DNA from: Bacillota bacterium | GTDB taxonomy: Bacteria > Bacillota > UBA4882 > UBA10575 | Length of the DNA: 15,754 bases | NCBI GenBank assembly: GCA_012512605.1 | Contig: JAAZDX010000258.1 | Span: forward strand, 1 to 15,754 | Direction of reading: 5' to 3' | Part shown: positions 1 to 7,486 of the stretch, piece by piece | Position numbering within the stretch: position 1 is the first letter of the stretch | Layout of the letters: each line of letters opens with the position of its first letter | The notes under the pieces: model-generated | Told to the model about the DNA's origin: nothing | What the model saw: only the letters and a program-made list of their open reading frames with translations | The model's database searches: none | Translations under genes and position numbers: made by a program

Positions 1-221
1 GCCAAACCGGATAAGATGAGAAACAGCAAGGTCCGGCCACTAACATCAACTAGCATCCGCTGGGAACCAACGATGAACCCCATCAACCAGGAAAACAAGC
101 GGACAACTACCGTCCTGCTCGCCGTCGCCACGTTCGAATCGGTGTTTTTAATCCCAATTTTCGAAAGGATCGCCGTCAGTCCGGCAAAAACCGCCGACCC
201 AAAGGCAAACAAAATCCACAT
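1..221 (-). CDS. EamA/DMT-family transporter, N-terminal part (runs off the left edge)
   Basis: Only the first 73 codons are in the window; the gene continues past position 1. The start is the ATG at 221-219, with AAGGAGA at 231-237 placed 9 nt upstream. The protein opens with MWILFAFGSAVFAGLTAIL, a first membrane helix beginning at residue 1, followed by a short loop (KIGIKNTDSN) and two further hydrophobic stretches at about residues 36-53 and 64-73. This matches the half-size EamA (drug/metabolite transporter) proteins of Firmicutes, usually about 140 residues. The substrate is unknown. It lies 151 nt downstream of hydE on the same strand, in AT-rich DNA without a clear terminator, so read-through from the hyd operon is possible. 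One oddity is an arginine (R41) in the second helix (VVVRLF), where relatives as I remember them carry a hydrophobic residue. Family call is confident, function is not. Confidence 0.8.
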   Translation of the reverse strand, partial: MWILFAFGSAVFAGLTAILSKIGIKNTDSNVATASRTVVVRLFSWLMGFIVGSQRMLVDVSGRTLLFLILSGL

Positions 222-372
222 CAGCGCAATTCTCCTTACATTTTTTTGGTCCAGAACACTGATATTTCCCAAAACATAAACTTAGTCCCATCTTACCAAA
301 AAGTTGTATCTTTAATTTTATAGTTTATTTAATTAATCGCTAATTCCTTCAGAAGAAATCTACAAGTACGGT

Positions 373-1416
373 TTAAGAAGACTTGCATCTCTTGGCGCGA
401 TAGCCATAATCCCGGCCCACCTTCCTCCCCAGTTGGTGAAGGACCGTTTGAATCTTTACCATTTGCTCATCGCCACTAGTAAATCCCTCTCCTTTTCCCG
501 GATAGATGGCATACAGTTGTTTATACTCATTCCGCCCCATATTCGGCATAATCACATTGGCACCACAGTTTAATCCTTTTTGGTAACCATCACGGTCCTT
601 GACGCTCAAGGCGGTAGTCGCTGGCATATTGATATCCGGCATGAGGAGCCGAGCTAACGCCATCATTTTAAGGACAGAATCGACCTCACCCCCAATGGTC
701 TCTTCCAAAGGAGTCCCCGGACTGGGGATAAAAGGGCCTATCCCAATCATGTCCGCATCCAGCTCCTTGAAGAAGGCGAGATCGGCGGCCAGCATGGCAG
801 GGGTCTGACCCGGGAGCCCAACCAGGGAGCCGGTCCCCGTCTCATATCCTAATTCCTTCAAAGTATAAAGGCACTGCACCCGGTTTTGGTAGCTCATCCC
901 CGGATGCATCCGGGCATACAACTGCTCATTAGTGGTTTCGATGCGGAGCAGGAACCGGTCGGCGCCGGCAGCCTTCAAAGCAGCATAAGTGCTTTTTGAC
1001 CGTTCACCAATACTAAGGGTCACCGCCACATTCATTTTTTTAATCGTACTCACGATTGTACAGAGTTCCTTTACGGTAAAGAACAAATCTTCACCGCTCT
1101 GAAGGACAATCGTTTTCAGCCCTTGGCTAACGGCAAAACGGGCAGCGGCAATAATCTCCTCCGGCTCCAGCCGGTAGCGGCGAATCTGGCTATTGCCAGC
1201 CCGCAACCCGCAGTAGAGGCAGGACCCCTGGCATTAGTTGCTGAATTCAATTAACCCCCTGAGGTGGACCTCATCGCCAACGGATCTTTTACGGACCCGG
1301 TCGGCCGCATGATAGAGCGGCGTCGCCTCAGGGGTGGTCAAAAGCCAGGTTAATCCTTCCTGTTCTAATGTCCCCTCATCTTCAAGGATTTTTACCAAGT
1401 CGCTAATCGTCTGCAT
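373..1416 (-). pseudogene. hydE: [FeFe]-hydrogenase maturase HydE, radical SAM, interrupted by an in-frame TAA
   Basis: HydE is a radical-SAM enzyme acting in assembly of the 2Fe subcluster of the [FeFe]-hydrogenase H-cluster. The reading frame runs from ATG at 1416 to TAA at 373, 347 codons, the normal HydE length of about 350. It is broken at codon 61 by TAA (1236-1234). The 60 residues before it end in GDEVHLRGLIEFSN. The codons after it read CQGSCLYCGLR, the CX3CX2C motif (C62, C66, C69) that binds the SAM [4Fe-4S] cluster. HydE proteins usually have an aromatic residue (FSNYC) at the stop position, so one base change from TAT or TAC explains the lesion. The rest looks intact (SGEDLFFT, ETTNEQLYARMHPG, IGPFIPSPGTPL). 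Only a TTG at 1206 lies near the break, and starting there would lose the cluster motif. The gene sits 20 nt after hydG. Read-through or sequencing error are the alternatives to decay. Confidence 0.9.
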
Positions 1417-1436
1417 CGCCGCCTTCCTCCCTACTT

Positions 1437-2885
1437 TCAGAGCCGGATGTCCCTTTCCCCTTCTTCCATCCGGACTAAAGCCTGGCGGAGAAAGGATTTC
1501 CTTTTGGGATCAGCCATCTGGTCCACATATTGTTCGATCGCCTTTTCCCCGACTTTTTTTGTTTCTTCTGAGGCAAAATCCAAAAGATATTCCTTTAGGG
1601 TCAAAATCGCGTTGGGTATACAGAAGTTATGCACAAAACTGGACTTGGCAACCGCCATAAAATCCTCCCCAGTGCGGCCTGCCCGGTAGCATGCCGTACA
1701 AAACGAAGGGATGTTACCCATCATGCAGGTTTCGTAGACAACCTGATCCAAACTGCGGGTATCACCCAGCTGAAACTGCTCTTTATCCGGGAGCATGTTC
1801 CCGGTGGACTGCCGGTAACCGCCCACCCCAATCCGGCTCCCGGCATCAATCTGGGAGACACCAAGGGGGATAACCTCCCTCCTTACTTCCGGTTTCTCCC
1901 GGGCGGTCAGGATCAGCCCGGCATAGGGAACAGCCAGGCGCAGGATGGCCACGATCTTTTTAAACTCCTCATCACTGACCGCATATTTCGGTTGTGCAGT
2001 AAAAGGCGTCCCGATCGCCGGTTCAATCCGGGGGAAAGAGATGGTATGAGGACCAACCCCGTTGTACTTCTCTTCCAGGTGGATGGTGTGGTATAAAAGG
2101 CCCATCAATTCAAAACGCCAGTCATAAAGGCCGAACAAAACCCCAATCGCCACATCATCAAGGCCCACATCCATGGCCCGGTCCTGCGCATAAAGCCGCC
2201 AGCGGTAATGGCTTTTGATGGTCCCCGCCGGATGCATCTCCTGATAAGTCTGGTGATGATAGGTCTCCTGAAAGACCTGGAAGGTCCCGATCCCAACCTC
2301 CTTTAACTGCGCCAGTTCCTCCCGGGAAAGCGGGGCACAGTTGATGTTAGCCCTGCGGATTTCGCCGTTCCCCCATTTTGCCTTGTACACCTGGCGTACA
2401 CTGTCGCAGATAAAATCAATGTTCGTCTCGGGTGATTCCCCGTAAACGAGGACGGTTCGTTTCTGTCCTTCACTAATCATGGTCTTTACTTCATCCGCGA
2501 TCTCCTCCATCGTCAGGGTACGCCGTACGACCTTTTTGTTTTCCCGGCGAAATCCACAATAGCGGCAGTTATTGGCACATTTATTACTGATGTACAATGG
2601 CGCAAAGAAAACAAGCCGGTCGCCATAGATCTCCCGTTTTACCTTATTGGCCAGAACATACATCTCATTAATAGTCTCCTGGTCCTGGTTCTGGATGAGG
2701 ATCGCCATCTCCTCCGGATCCAGACGGATCTTCCTCTCCGCCTTCGCCAACACCTCGCGGACCGCCGCTTTGGATGGACTGGCGGCCTTGTGCAACTGGG
2801 CCCATATTCTGTCATCATCGATAAAGTCTTGGGCCATGGCATCATACTCCATAAACTCGGCTTGGTATTTATGGTAATAATTCAT
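1437..2885 (-). CDS. hydG: [FeFe]-hydrogenase maturase HydG, tyrosine lyase
   Basis: HydG cleaves tyrosine to p-cresol, CO and cyanide and builds the Fe(CO)2(CN) synthon of the H-cluster. The 482-residue protein is full length. It has the radical-SAM motif CX3CX2C at C103, C107 and C110 (NKCANNCRYCGF) and the second-cluster motif CX2CX22C at C396, C399 and C422 (SFCTACY ... HNFC). That second motif separates HydG from ThiH and BioB. Other family landmarks are VYGESPE, FQETYHHQTY and VGPHTISFPRIEP. I chose ATG 2885, not the GTG one codon earlier, because AAAGGAGG at 2893-2900 sits 7 nt upstream and the ATG overlaps the hydF stop as TGATG, implying translational coupling. It is the middle gene of hydF-hydG-hydE and the only maturase of the three that reads as intact. 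If the other two are truly dead it cannot support hydrogenase maturation alone. Confidence 0.97.
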   Translation of the reverse strand: MNYYHKYQAEFMEYDAMAQDFIDDDRIWAQLHKAASPSKAAVREVLAKAERKIRLDPEEMAILIQNQDQETINEMYVLANKVKREIYGDRLVFFAPLYISNKCANNCRYCGFRRENKKVVRRTLTMEEIADEVKTMISEGQKRTVLVYGESPETNIDFICDSVRQVYKAKWGNGEIRRANINCAPLSREELAQLKEVGIGTFQVFQETYHHQTYQEMHPAGTIKSHYRWRLYAQDRAMDVGLDDVAIGVLFGLYDWRFELMGLLYHTIHLEEKYNGVGPHTISFPRIEPAIGTPFTAQPKYAVSDEEFKKIVAILRLAVPYAGLILTAREKPEVRREVIPLGVSQIDAGSRIGVGGYRQSTGNMLPDKEQFQLGDTRSLDQVVYETCMMGNIPSFCTACYRAGRTGEDFMAVAKSSFVHNFCIPNAILTLKEYLLDFASEETKKVGEKAIEQYVDQMADPKRKSFLRQALVRMEEGERDIRL

Positions 2886-4110
2886 CACGTAACCTCCTTT
2901 GCTATCCCTAATTCATCCGCAAAGGGCATCAATGCCCGTTCCAGGATCCCATGGAGATAGGCCAAAAGAACCCCATAATTAATCATGGGCACACCCTTCT
3001 CACTGGCAAAATCCTGCCGGTACTCCAACTCCCGTTGGTTTAACATACAGGCCCCACAGTGGATGACAATTTTGTACCGGGAAAGATCCTCCGTAAAAAA
3101 ACCACCGGAAACATGATCAAAGCTTAACTGTTTCCCCGTCCTTTTCTGGAGCAGCTTTGGAATCTGCACCGTACCAATATCGTCTTCCTTCCGGTGATGG
3201 GTACAACCTTCAGCCACCAACACCCGGTCACCGTCGCTTAAGTCTTGGATCGTCTGGACCGCTTGATAAAAACGGCTTAAGTCCCCTTTGTACCGGGCGT
3301 AAATAATCGAAAAAGAGGTCAAGGGGACATCTGTGGGGAGCACGGCCTTGACTTGGGCAAAAACTTGCGAATCAGTGATCACCAGCGTCGGCGGGGAAAC
3401 CAGTTTGGTCAGGGTCTGCTCCAGTTCGCTCTCCTTCGTCACCATCGCAACAGCAGTCAGATCCAGAACCGCCCGTAACACCTGTTGTTGGGGGAGGATC
3501 AGACGACCTTTCGGTGCCGCCTGGTCAAGCGGGGTAACAAGAAGCACCAAATCACCGGCTTTGACCAGACCGTCCAGCAGCGACCGCTGTGCTGTTTCTG
3601 CTTTTCCATGTTGGACAAGGGCAGTAATAAGGTCGTTAATACCCTCTCCGGTCAAAGCAGAGGTCTTGACCAGCGGGGCTTTCGGCCAGGCTTTGCCTAT
3701 CGCCAGAACATCCCCCCTACCCAAGCAGTCACTTTTGTTCAGAAGAATAAGATAAGGAATCTTTCTTTGCACAAAAAGCGCCGTCAACTCTTCCTCCAAC
3801 GGACCCCAGGGGTTTTCGGGCGTAATCACCAATAGTGCCAAGTCGGTTTTGCGCAGGACCGTTTTGGTTTTTTCAATGCGCAGTTGACCCAGGACGCTAT
3901 CGTCATCAAGTCCCGGCGTGTCAATAAAGACCACCGGACCCAACGGCAATAGTTCCATGCTTTTATACACTGGGTCGGTGGTAGTTCCCGCCACCGCTGA
4001 AACCACTGCCACCTCTTGGCCGGTCAGCACATTGATCAGGCTTGATTTCCCCACGTTCCGGCGGCCGAGAGCGTAATATGCAGCCGGTCGCTCCGGGGTA
4101 CGCTGTTCAT
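2885..4110 (-). pseudogene. hydF: [FeFe]-hydrogenase maturation GTPase HydF, frameshifted near its N-terminus
   Basis: HydF is a GTPase and [4Fe-4S] scaffold that receives the 2Fe precursor and delivers it to apo-hydrogenase. The start is ATG 4110, with CCTCCTT at 4119-4125 (AAGGAGG on the coding strand) 8 nt away. The first codons read MNSVPRSDRLHITL, a typical HydF N-terminus. The frame then slips at about 4066-4068 and meets TGA at 4036. In the -1 frame the text resumes as GRRNVGKSSLINVLTG (P-loop) and continues to TGA 2887-2885. Restoring one T (CTCTCGG to CTCTTCGG) gives LFGRRN and a 408-residue protein, the normal length. The remainder is well kept: GTTTDP, DTPG, NKSD and TSAL GTPase motifs, and C-terminal CTHH and HCGAC cluster ligands. 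A GTG at 4054 could restart translation but would lack the first strand and P-loop glycine. The stop overlaps the hydG start. Confidence 0.9.
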
Positions 4111-4129
4111 TCCTTCAACCTCCTTCCCC

Positions 4130-4178
4130 AAAAAGAAAAGCCCTTCACCAAGAATATAGAAAATTCTTGATTAAGGGC
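4130..4178 (-). terminator. Terminator-like hairpin in the hyd leader (probable attenuator)
   Basis: On the minus strand, GCCCTT pairs with AAGGGC. Inside that, after one A/G mismatch, lie three more pairs and then AAGAAT with ATTCTT around a 7-nt loop, about 15 pairs in all. The stem (4140-4178) is followed by a T-rich run, TTTTCTTTTT (4130-4139). It ends only about 20 nt before the hydF ATG and just before its ribosome site, and it is downstream of the hyd promoter, so it would stop hyd transcription unless prevented. It could also serve as a read-through barrier for the upstream EamA gene. Confidence 0.75.
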
Positions 4179-4311
4179 ACAGATCATCATTATTAACCAC
4201 CTCTCTTCTGCCTCGGACCACCCTCGGCATTAGAATGTTGATTTTTAGTACTTTCCCCCGCGCGTTTGAAAACGCTTGGGGTCAAGCTTCTTTTTTCATT
4301 TCTTAACGATC
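4179..4311 (-). ncRNA. Structured 5' leader of the hyd operon, class not recognised
   Basis: Between the predicted transcription start (about 4311) and the terminator-like hairpin lie about 130 nt with two clear stems on the minus strand. The first, 4255-4281, has CCCC/GGGG, a short internal loop, then GCGTT/AACGC closed by a UUCA loop. The second, 4209-4229, has UGCC/GGCA, a tandem GA/GA mismatch, then GGG/UCC around a UGG loop. Stems followed by an intrinsic terminator and then a ribosome site is the layout of transcription-attenuating riboswitches and protein-binding leaders. I could not match it to cobalamin, SAM-I, TPP, FMN, T-box or other classes I can recall by motif. The ligand is unknown. 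Confidence 0.5.
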
Positions 4312-4317
4312 ATCCTC

Positions 4318-4346
4318 ATCTTATCCTGATCACCTGGTCTTGTCAA
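4318..4346 (-). promoter_or_regulatory. Sigma-A-type promoter of the hyd operon
   Basis: On the minus strand a perfect -35 hexamer TTGACA (4341-4346) is separated by exactly 17 nt from TAAGAT (4318-4323), five of six bases of the -10 consensus. Transcription would begin near 4311, giving a 5' leader of about 200 nt before the hydF ATG. The promoter lies between the EamA stop codon (4371) and hydF, so the hyd operon has its own transcription unit. Confidence 0.75.
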
Positions 4347-4361
4347 TCGGGAGATATAGAT

Positions 4362-4375
4362 TGAAACCGTTTATT
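4362..4375. promoter_or_regulatory. cre-like site just upstream of the hyd promoter
   Basis: TGAAACCGTTTATT matches the CcpA catabolite-response consensus TGWAANCGNTNWCA at 12 of 14 positions, with both mismatches at one end. It is centred about 22 bp upstream of the -35 hexamer, where CcpA can activate. A weaker match, TGAAAACGCTTGGG (4267-4280, 11 of 14), lies in the leader and overlaps the first leader stem. The consensus is degenerate, so chance matches are likely. Confidence 0.25.
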
Positions 4376-5276
4376 CAAAAAAGCCCAAGATAAAGATGCC
4401 CAACATCACAAGAGCAATAAAGAGATATTGTTTTACAGTCAAGTCTTCCTTCAGCATCAATCTTCCTAACAAGACCGAAACAATACTGTAGCTTGCGATC
4501 ATCGGTGCCACAATAACCGAGTTGGTATCCAGAGCAAAGACATAAAAGTACTGTCCCGCCGTCTCAAAAACCGCCGCCAGGAGCCGATCCTTTTCCTGAT
4601 GAAGCCGGTATTTACTTTTCTCCACCCCCACCAGGTAAATAAAGACGACCATCGCACAGAACAAAAAGGTAAGCTCATAAGAGATTAGCGCCTCTTGGGG
4701 ACTCATCAACTTGGTAAGGTAAACATCGTCCAGGAAAGTGCCTAAAGCGTCAACCACCGCGTAGAGAATGGGAAAAACAAGGGCAACCGCCCCCAAACGG
4801 TACTTGCGATCAACCACGATCTTTTTTTGTTTCCTTTCGGCTGCGGCCAGGTCCCTCTCGGTGATGCCAATCGCCACCAACCCGACGGTGATCATCGTTA
4901 CCGCCAGCAGTTGCCAGAGATTCATCGTTTTTCCAAGGACGATGAAGGCCAGAACTCCCGCAACCGCTCCTGATGTATTGCTGACCGGCGAGTTAATCGA
5001 GACCTCCAAATAGCGAAGGCCAATGTAACCGAGGGTCATCGAGAGAATATACATCGATGAGACCGGAAGATACCTTATGATATTGTACCAATCAAACTGC
5101 CAGTTTAATTTATGTAATTCAAACAACGCTTGAAGGCCCATCACGGCCCCAACCATGACCACAATCCGCAAATGGCTATGTTTATCCCGCGGCGAAGTCC
5201 CTTTTTTGTAAAACACGTCGGCTACTCCCCATAAAAAAATACTCATTACTGCCGATGTGTACCATGAAAATACCAT
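4371..5276 (-). CDS. EamA/DMT-family permease, full length (10 membrane segments)
   Basis: A 301-residue, very hydrophobic protein with the two-repeat layout of EamA drug/metabolite exporters. The first half contains about five helices (FLWGVADVFYKKG at the first helix end, and LGYIGLRYLEVSINSPVSNTSG in the third-fourth helix region), and the second half has LFVFA-type helices ending MLGIFILGFFE. A charged linker (ERDLAAAERKQKK) joins them. I place the start at ATG 5276: AGAGGTG at 5283-5289 lies 6 nt upstream, whereas the earlier in-frame GTG at 5285 falls inside that ribosome site. It appears to be monocistronic, with the TRAP terminator upstream and the hyd promoter right after its stop. 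Its substrate cannot be told from the sequence; amino acids, nucleosides and sugars are all known for the family. Confidence 0.9.
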   Translation of the reverse strand: MVFSWYTSAVMSIFLWGVADVFYKKGTSPRDKHSHLRIVVMVGAVMGLQALFELHKLNWQFDWYNIIRYLPVSSMYILSMTLGYIGLRYLEVSINSPVSNTSGAVAGVLAFIVLGKTMNLWQLLAVTMITVGLVAIGITERDLAAAERKQKKIVVDRKYRLGAVALVFPILYAVVDALGTFLDDVYLTKLMSPQEALISYELTFLFCAMVVFIYLVGVEKSKYRLHQEKDRLLAAVFETAGQYFYVFALDTNSVIVAPMIASYSIVSVLLGRLMLKEDLTVKQYLFIALVMLGIFILGFFE

Positions 5277-5359
5277 CAATTTCACCTCTTAACTATTCTC
5301 CGAATCATAGTTGGTCCGTGCTTTGAAGTTTGGCAATGACTTAAAAAGTATCCTAAAAG

Positions 5360-5388
5360 AGAGTACCGTGAAAATTTTACTCTGTCAA
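5360..5388 (-). promoter_or_regulatory. Candidate promoter of the EamA gene
   Basis: TTGACA (5383-5388 on the minus strand) is a perfect -35 hexamer. Seventeen nt later is TACTCT, which matches only three of six -10 positions. It lies after the TRAP operon terminator and about 80 nt before the EamA start, so a promoter is expected here. The -10 assignment is weak. Confidence 0.4.
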
Positions 5389-5446
5389 TAAAAACTTCTC
5401 TGTGAAACCCACCGGCTTTCTTAGCCAACTGCTAAACTGGACCTTT

Positions 5447-5490
5447 AAAAAACCCCCTTTCCCTGCTTAAAGTGGAAAGGGGGTTTTTGT
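5447..5490 (-). terminator. Strong intrinsic terminator of the TRAP operon
   Basis: A perfect 15-bp stem (AAAAACCCCCTTTCC, 5448-5462, with its complement at 5474-5488) closes an 11-nt loop. It begins 13 nt after the TRAP permease stop codon. On the minus strand it ends in a run of T, and it is symmetric enough to work in either direction, although no plus-strand gene ends here. It separates the TRAP operon from the EamA gene. Confidence 0.93.
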
Positions 5491-5502
5491 TTTCATCAAG
5501 CC

Positions 5503-7461
5503 TCAAGCCCCGATCGACTTAACCTTAAACCCTTTAATCCCGTATTGCCAAGCAACAACAACGCCAATAATGGCCATCCCAATCACATCGGTGAATAGAT
5601 TCGGGTGAATCATCAAAAGTCCACCACCCACCGCCAAGATACGCTGCCAGGTTGGGAGTTTGGTCTTCATGAAACCTTCCAATCCACCAGCAATAGCAAA
5701 CATACCGACCAGAGCGGTGATAGAGAACTGCACAATTTGGATAAGCGAGGCATTAATCAGTAACATGGTTGGATTTAATACTACCATATAGGGAACAAGG
5801 AAGGCGGCAATCGCCAGCCGCGTGGCAATAACCCCGGCGCGCAACGGGTTCCCACCCGAGATCGCCGACCCCGCATAGGCCGCCAAGGCTACTGGTGGCG
5901 TAATATCAGCCACTACACCAAAGTAAAACACAAAAAAGTGGGCGGCCAGCACTGGCGTCTCCGGGATTAACTTCAGAATAATCGGGGCGGTGATGGTCGC
6001 CATGATCACATAGTTGGCGGTTGTTGGTACTCCCATCCCCAAGATTAAGCATGCGATCATCGTTAAAAAGAGGGCGATTAAGTCAATTCCCCCCGAAAGG
6101 AAGAGCAAGCCTTCCGCGAGTTTAAGCCCAATCCCGGTGAGCGAAACGATTCCGACAATAATCCCCGCGATAGAACAAGCCGCCGCTACCCCAATCGTAT
6201 TTTTCGCGCCATTCTCCAGGGCGGCAACGAACGTCTTGGGGTTCATACGCGTATCCGGGCGGAACATACTAACAATAATCGCCGCCAAGATGGCCAGACA
6301 GGCCGCCCGGGATGGAGTGTAACCAACCGACATCGTCACGATCAACACCACAATTGGCAGAAACAAATAGCCTCTTCTAAGGAACAGCCGGAAAAAGTTT
6401 GGAATGGCTTCCCGGGGCAGTCCCTTGAGGCCCGTTTTCTTCGCCTCAAAATGCACCATCAGAAAGATTCCCGCAAAATAAAGGATCGCCGGAAAAATCG
6501 CCGACACAACGATCTTGGAATAGGGCACGCCGGTCATCTCGGCCATCAAGAAAGCCGCCGCCCCCATGATGGGCGGCATGATCTGACCCCCCGTAGACGC
6601 CGCGGCCTCAACCGCCGCCGCAAAGTCCTTATCATATCCGGTTTTTTTCATCACCGGGATCGTGACACTACCGGAACCAACGGTGTTCGCCACCGAACTA
6701 CCGGAGTACATCCCCTCAAGGGCACTGGAAATGACGGCAACTTTAGCCGGACCGCCCGTCGACCATCCGGCCACCGAATTGGCAATGTCAATGAAAAAGG
6801 TACCAATATTGGTTTTTTCCAAAAACGAAGCTAAGATAATAAACAAAACAATGAAGGTTGAACACACGCCAATGGGCGTCCCGATCACACCATCAAGGGT
6901 ATAGAACAGGGTATATATGATCCGTCTTAGGGAATACCCGGCAAAGAAGGCGTAACCCACAAAAGTAGTGGCCACCACTAAAATCGGCAACCCAACCACC
7001 CGGCGGCATACTTCAGCGGTGATCAGGACCCCTACCACCCCAACCAGCGTATCCAAAGGGGTAATCCGGGTTGCCTTCACCGCCAGGTCAGCAAAGTTGA
7101 CAACATAATAGAAATAGCAGGCCGCACCAACAGCCCCTAGGAGCAGGTCATACCAAGGGACATAGTTTTCCCGTTTAGCCGCTCGTTTTTTAGCCGGGTA
7201 AAGCGTGAAGGCCATCAAAACAATAAGCCCCACAAAAGACGCCCGCCGGATCTGCTCCGGCCAAACACTGACTAAATTCATATAGAAAACATATAAGGTA
7301 AAGGCCGCGAGCATATAACGGACTACCACGCGGGGGACACCCGAAAAATGCCTGGTGTTGGATTCCCGGTCGTACTCGGCCATCAACGCGTCTACATCAA
7401 CCTGATCAGTTGTTTCAACTTGGTCAAACAAGCTTTGGGCTGCATTTTTTTGTTCAGACAT
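5503..7461 (-). CDS. TRAP transporter permease, fused small and large subunits (TAXI type, QM fusion)
   Basis: This 652-residue inner-membrane protein joins the DctQ-like and DctM-like subunits of a tripartite ATP-independent periplasmic transporter in one chain. After a hydrophilic N-terminal 45 residues come about four helices (YMLAAFTLYVFYMNLV onward) for the Q part. The large M domain follows, with signature stretches such as GMYSGSSVANTVGSGSVTIPVMK, STGGQIMPPIMGAAAFLMAEMTG and LGMGVPTTANYVI, which form the sodium and substrate path in the family. The start ATG 7461 has AAGGAGG at 7469-7475, 7 nt away. It follows the DUF1850 gene by 25 nt and is the last gene of the operon, with a strong terminator 13 nt after its stop. 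It should work with the TAXI lipoprotein receptor encoded first in the operon. TAXI systems characterised so far take up glutamate or dicarboxylates; this one's substrate is unknown. Confidence 0.95.
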   Translation of the reverse strand: MSEQKNAAQSLFDQVETTDQVDVDALMAEYDRESNTRHFSGVPRVVVRYMLAAFTLYVFYMNLVSVWPEQIRRASFVGLIVLMAFTLYPAKKRAAKRENYVPWYDLLLGAVGAACYFYYVVNFADLAVKATRITPLDTLVGVVGVLITAEVCRRVVGLPILVVATTFVGYAFFAGYSLRRIIYTLFYTLDGVIGTPIGVCSTFIVLFIILASFLEKTNIGTFFIDIANSVAGWSTGGPAKVAVISSALEGMYSGSSVANTVGSGSVTIPVMKKTGYDKDFAAAVEAAASTGGQIMPPIMGAAAFLMAEMTGVPYSKIVVSAIFPAILYFAGIFLMVHFEAKKTGLKGLPREAIPNFFRLFLRRGYLFLPIVVLIVTMSVGYTPSRAACLAILAAIIVSMFRPDTRMNPKTFVAALENGAKNTIGVAAACSIAGIIVGIVSLTGIGLKLAEGLLFLSGGIDLIALFLTMIACLILGMGVPTTANYVIMATITAPIILKLIPETPVLAAHFFVFYFGVVADITPPVALAAYAGSAISGGNPLRAGVIATRLAIAAFLVPYMVVLNPTMLLINASLIQIVQFSITALVGMFAIAGGLEGFMKTKLPTWQRILAVGGGLLMIHPNLFTDVIGMAIIGVVVAWQYGIKGFKVKSIGA

Positions 7462-7486
7462 AAATCATCCTCCTTAATCCCGAATT

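Noticed and set aside
222..372. Terminator after hydE or promoter for the partial EamA gene.
   Set aside because: The 151 nt are AT-rich but show no stable stem with a T-run and no -35/-10 pair at acceptable spacing.
1234..1236. Recoding of TAA as an amino acid in hydE.
   Set aside because: Other genes here (hydE itself at 373, the EamA, DUF1850, MFS and kinase genes) end properly at TAA, so the codon is a normal stop in this genome. Selenocysteine and pyrrolysine use TGA and TAG.
1629..2096. Plus-strand reading frame of 155 codons inside hydG.
   Set aside because: It is antisense to the well-conserved hydG coding sequence, its composition is a by-product of that gene, and no promoter or ribosome site precedes it.
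4060..4075. Programmed -1 frameshift in hydF.
   Set aside because: The -1 shift would give a full-length protein, but there is no slippery heptamer at ACG CTC TCG and HydF is not known to be made this way.
4205..4240. T-box leader for the hyd operon, because GGGTGGTCCG resembles the conserved T-box GGGTGGTACCGCG.
   Set aside because: The central A of UGGUACC is missing, the terminator begins about 30 nt after the motif instead of overlapping it, and I cannot find a specifier stem in the short leader.
6451..6834. Plus-strand frame of 127 codons rich in histidine and arginine inside the TRAP permease gene.
   Set aside because: The composition is what the reverse complement of a membrane-protein gene yields; no start signals or recognisable domain.
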